Of a stretch of 6,088 nt of DNA, positions 5,140 through 6,088 are shown piece after piece. The notes beneath the pieces are model-generated. The model made no database searches. It had not been told where the DNA came from and was given only the letters and a program-made list of their open reading frames with translations. Numbering within the stretch: position 1 is the stretch's first letter; each line of letters starts with the position of its first letter. This DNA is from Acholeplasmataceae bacterium (lineage in GTDB: Bacteria > Bacillota_I > Bacilli_A > Acholeplasmatales > Acholeplasmataceae), in contig JALNWO010000102.1 in NCBI GenBank assembly GCA_023230825.1, forward strand, positions 1-6,088, written 5' to 3'. A program made the position numbers and the translations under genes.

Positions 5140-6088
5140 TTATTGAATGACTTTAAGCATTGCTTCAACGAAAGCTTGAGCATCGCCGACGAATTGGTAA
5201 TCAGAATAATCAAAAATCGGCGCTTTTTCATTTTTATTTACTGAAATAACAAGTTCTGCTTTTTCTATGCCTGCAGTAAATTGAACAGCACCATGTAACC
5301 CTAAATTAATGAGTAATTTAGGTGCGATTGAATTACCTGATTGGCCAATTTGATCTTCAACACTAAATTGAGGCAAATCTGTAAGCGGTCTCGTTACACC
5401 AATTTTAGCTCCAAGTTTGTGAGCAAGTTCATCGATAAGCACTAACGTTTTTTTATCGGATGCACCTCGACCAATTGCAAGCACACGACTTGCATTGGCA
5501 ATGCTGTCACCTTTTGATAAAAGTGGTTTTTCTGCGTGGACAACAATTTTTTTATTTGCTTTAAAGACTAAGTTTTTAATTTCTGTCAAAAGAACTGTTT
5601 TGCTCTCTTCTTTTTCCGCAACAAAAATATTAGGTCGAACTGTTGCCATTTGAGGAAAATGATTTGGACAAACAATTTCACACATAATGTTATCACCGTA
5701 TGAAGGCTTTGTTTGAATTAACAAATCTTCTTCGAACGATAAATCTAAGCAATCCGCAGTTAATCCTGTTAGAAGTTTAGCTTGAAGGCGAGCGCTAATA
5801 GAGCGACCGATGACGGTTGCACCAAAAAGGATGCTGTTTGGTTTTCTTTGGTGGTTAAGTTGTGCGATTAAATCTGCGATGAGTGAATCTGGTGCATCTT
5901 TTAGGTGGTCATTTTTAACAATAATGATTTCATCCGGTCCGTAAACCTGAAGCAATGTCTCTAATGTGTATCCTTTTGGTGTAAACAAAAGAACGACAAC
6001 TTTTTTATCACCAGCAATTTGTTTGGCCTTGGTAATAAGTTGATATGTAACGGGGTGGATCGTTCCAGCATGAATTTCTGCATAAATC
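5140..6088 (-). CDS. etfA: Electron transfer flavoprotein alpha subunit (partial, N-terminus beyond window)
   Basis: The frame runs open to the right edge (first full codon at 6087), giving 315 visible residues that begin I-Y-A-E-I-H-A-G-T-I-H-P-V-T-Y, the standard EtfA N-terminal strand minus a few residues. EtfA pairs with EtfB and carries FAD, passing electrons between acyl-CoA or other dehydrogenases and a quinone or ferredoxin partner in the cytoplasm. Marks in visible numbering: G-A-T-V-I-G-R-S (89-96), T-G-L-T-A-D-C (107-113), Q-M-A-T-V-R-P-N (146-153), then the FAD domain with A-I-G-R-G-A (204-209), V-T-R-P-L-T-D (231-237), Q-I-G-Q-S-G (246-251), G-A-V-Q-F-T-A-G (266-273) and N-K-N-E-K-A-P-I-F (284-292). 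The Q-x-x-x-Q-H histidine of most EtfA proteins is Phe here (F270). A TTG at 5988 is internal and is not the start. EtfB and a dehydrogenase probably lie upstream, outside the window. No clear terminator follows. Confidence 0.95.
   Translation of the reverse strand, partial: IYAEIHAGTIHPVTYQLITKAKQIAGDKKVVVLLFTPKGYTLETLLQVYGPDEIIIVKNDHLKDAPDSLIADLIAQLNHQRKPNSILFGATVIGRSISARLQAKLLTGLTADCLDLSFEEDLLIQTKPSYGDNIMCEIVCPNHFPQMATVRPNIFVAEKEESKTVLLTEIKNLVFKANKKIVVHAEKPLLSKGDSIANASRVLAIGRGASDKKTLVLIDELAHKLGAKIGVTRPLTDLPQFSVEDQIGQSGNSIAPKLLINLGLHGAVQFTAGIEKAELVISVNKNEKAPIFDYSDYQFVGDAQAFVEAMLKVIQ

Noticed and set aside
5986..5988. TTG at 5988 as the start of etfA
   Set aside because: Thirty-three further codons upstream match the conserved EtfA N-terminus and remain open to the window edge, so this TTG is an internal leucine.
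1..6088. An undescribed multi-gene system such as defence, mobile element, CRISPR or biosynthetic cluster
   Set aside because: The genes are mostly recognisable families in separate short transcription units. There are no array repeats, transposase or integrase genes, terminal repeats or abrupt composition changes.

Overview
This AT-rich 6.1 kb window is ordinary bacterial chromosome. Strong AGGAGG-type ribosome binding sites, TATAAT-like -10 boxes (several in extended TGn form), TAA at every visible stop, TGG for tryptophan and hairpin-plus-T-run terminators all suggest a low-G+C Bacillota, either Bacilli or an Erysipelotrichia-like lineage. Genus cannot be fixed from the sequence. There is no tRNA, rRNA, CRISPR array, insertion sequence, phage gene or replication origin.

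Layout. (1) 1-284, minus: the start of a small three-helix membrane protein (YesK-like), cut by the left edge. (2) 500-946, plus: a stand-alone AhpD/carboxymuconolactone-decarboxylase-fold protein with the full Glu/Cys/Cys/His set. It ends at a bidirectional terminator shared with (3). (3) 1019-2284, minus: a CPA2-type cation/proton antiporter with an Asp-Asp pair. (4) 2399-3277, plus: a LysR-family regulator divergent from the antiporter. The 114-bp gap between them holds two facing promoters and nested inverted repeats that look like the regulator's operator. (5) 3309-3515, minus: a 68-residue acidic helical protein of unknown function. Upstream of it are short protein-like reading frames that look frameshifted. 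(6) 3680-4213, minus: RNA 2',3'-cyclic phosphodiesterase ThpR. (7) 4296-5045, minus: a seven-helix YwaF/TMEM164-family membrane protein with its own promoter and terminator. (8) 5140 to the right edge, minus: most of EtfA, the electron-transfer flavoprotein alpha subunit, whose N-terminus lies beyond the window.

How the genes work together. The clearest functional unit is the LysR regulator with the divergent antiporter. By analogy with NhaR/NhaA this may be an ion- or pH-responsive pair. EtfA probably belongs to an EtfBA or acyl-CoA dehydrogenase operon entering from the right. The other genes look like independent housekeeping or stress functions in short transcription units.

I found no convincing undescribed multi-gene system. 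The points most worth checking are the palindromic LysR/antiporter control region, the His-to-Phe change at a flavin-contacting position of EtfA, and the odd small-ORF region between thpR and the 68-residue gene. Two start codons (antiporter and thpR) are placed at the second ATG of an ATG-AAG-ATG start because of ribosome-binding-site spacing.
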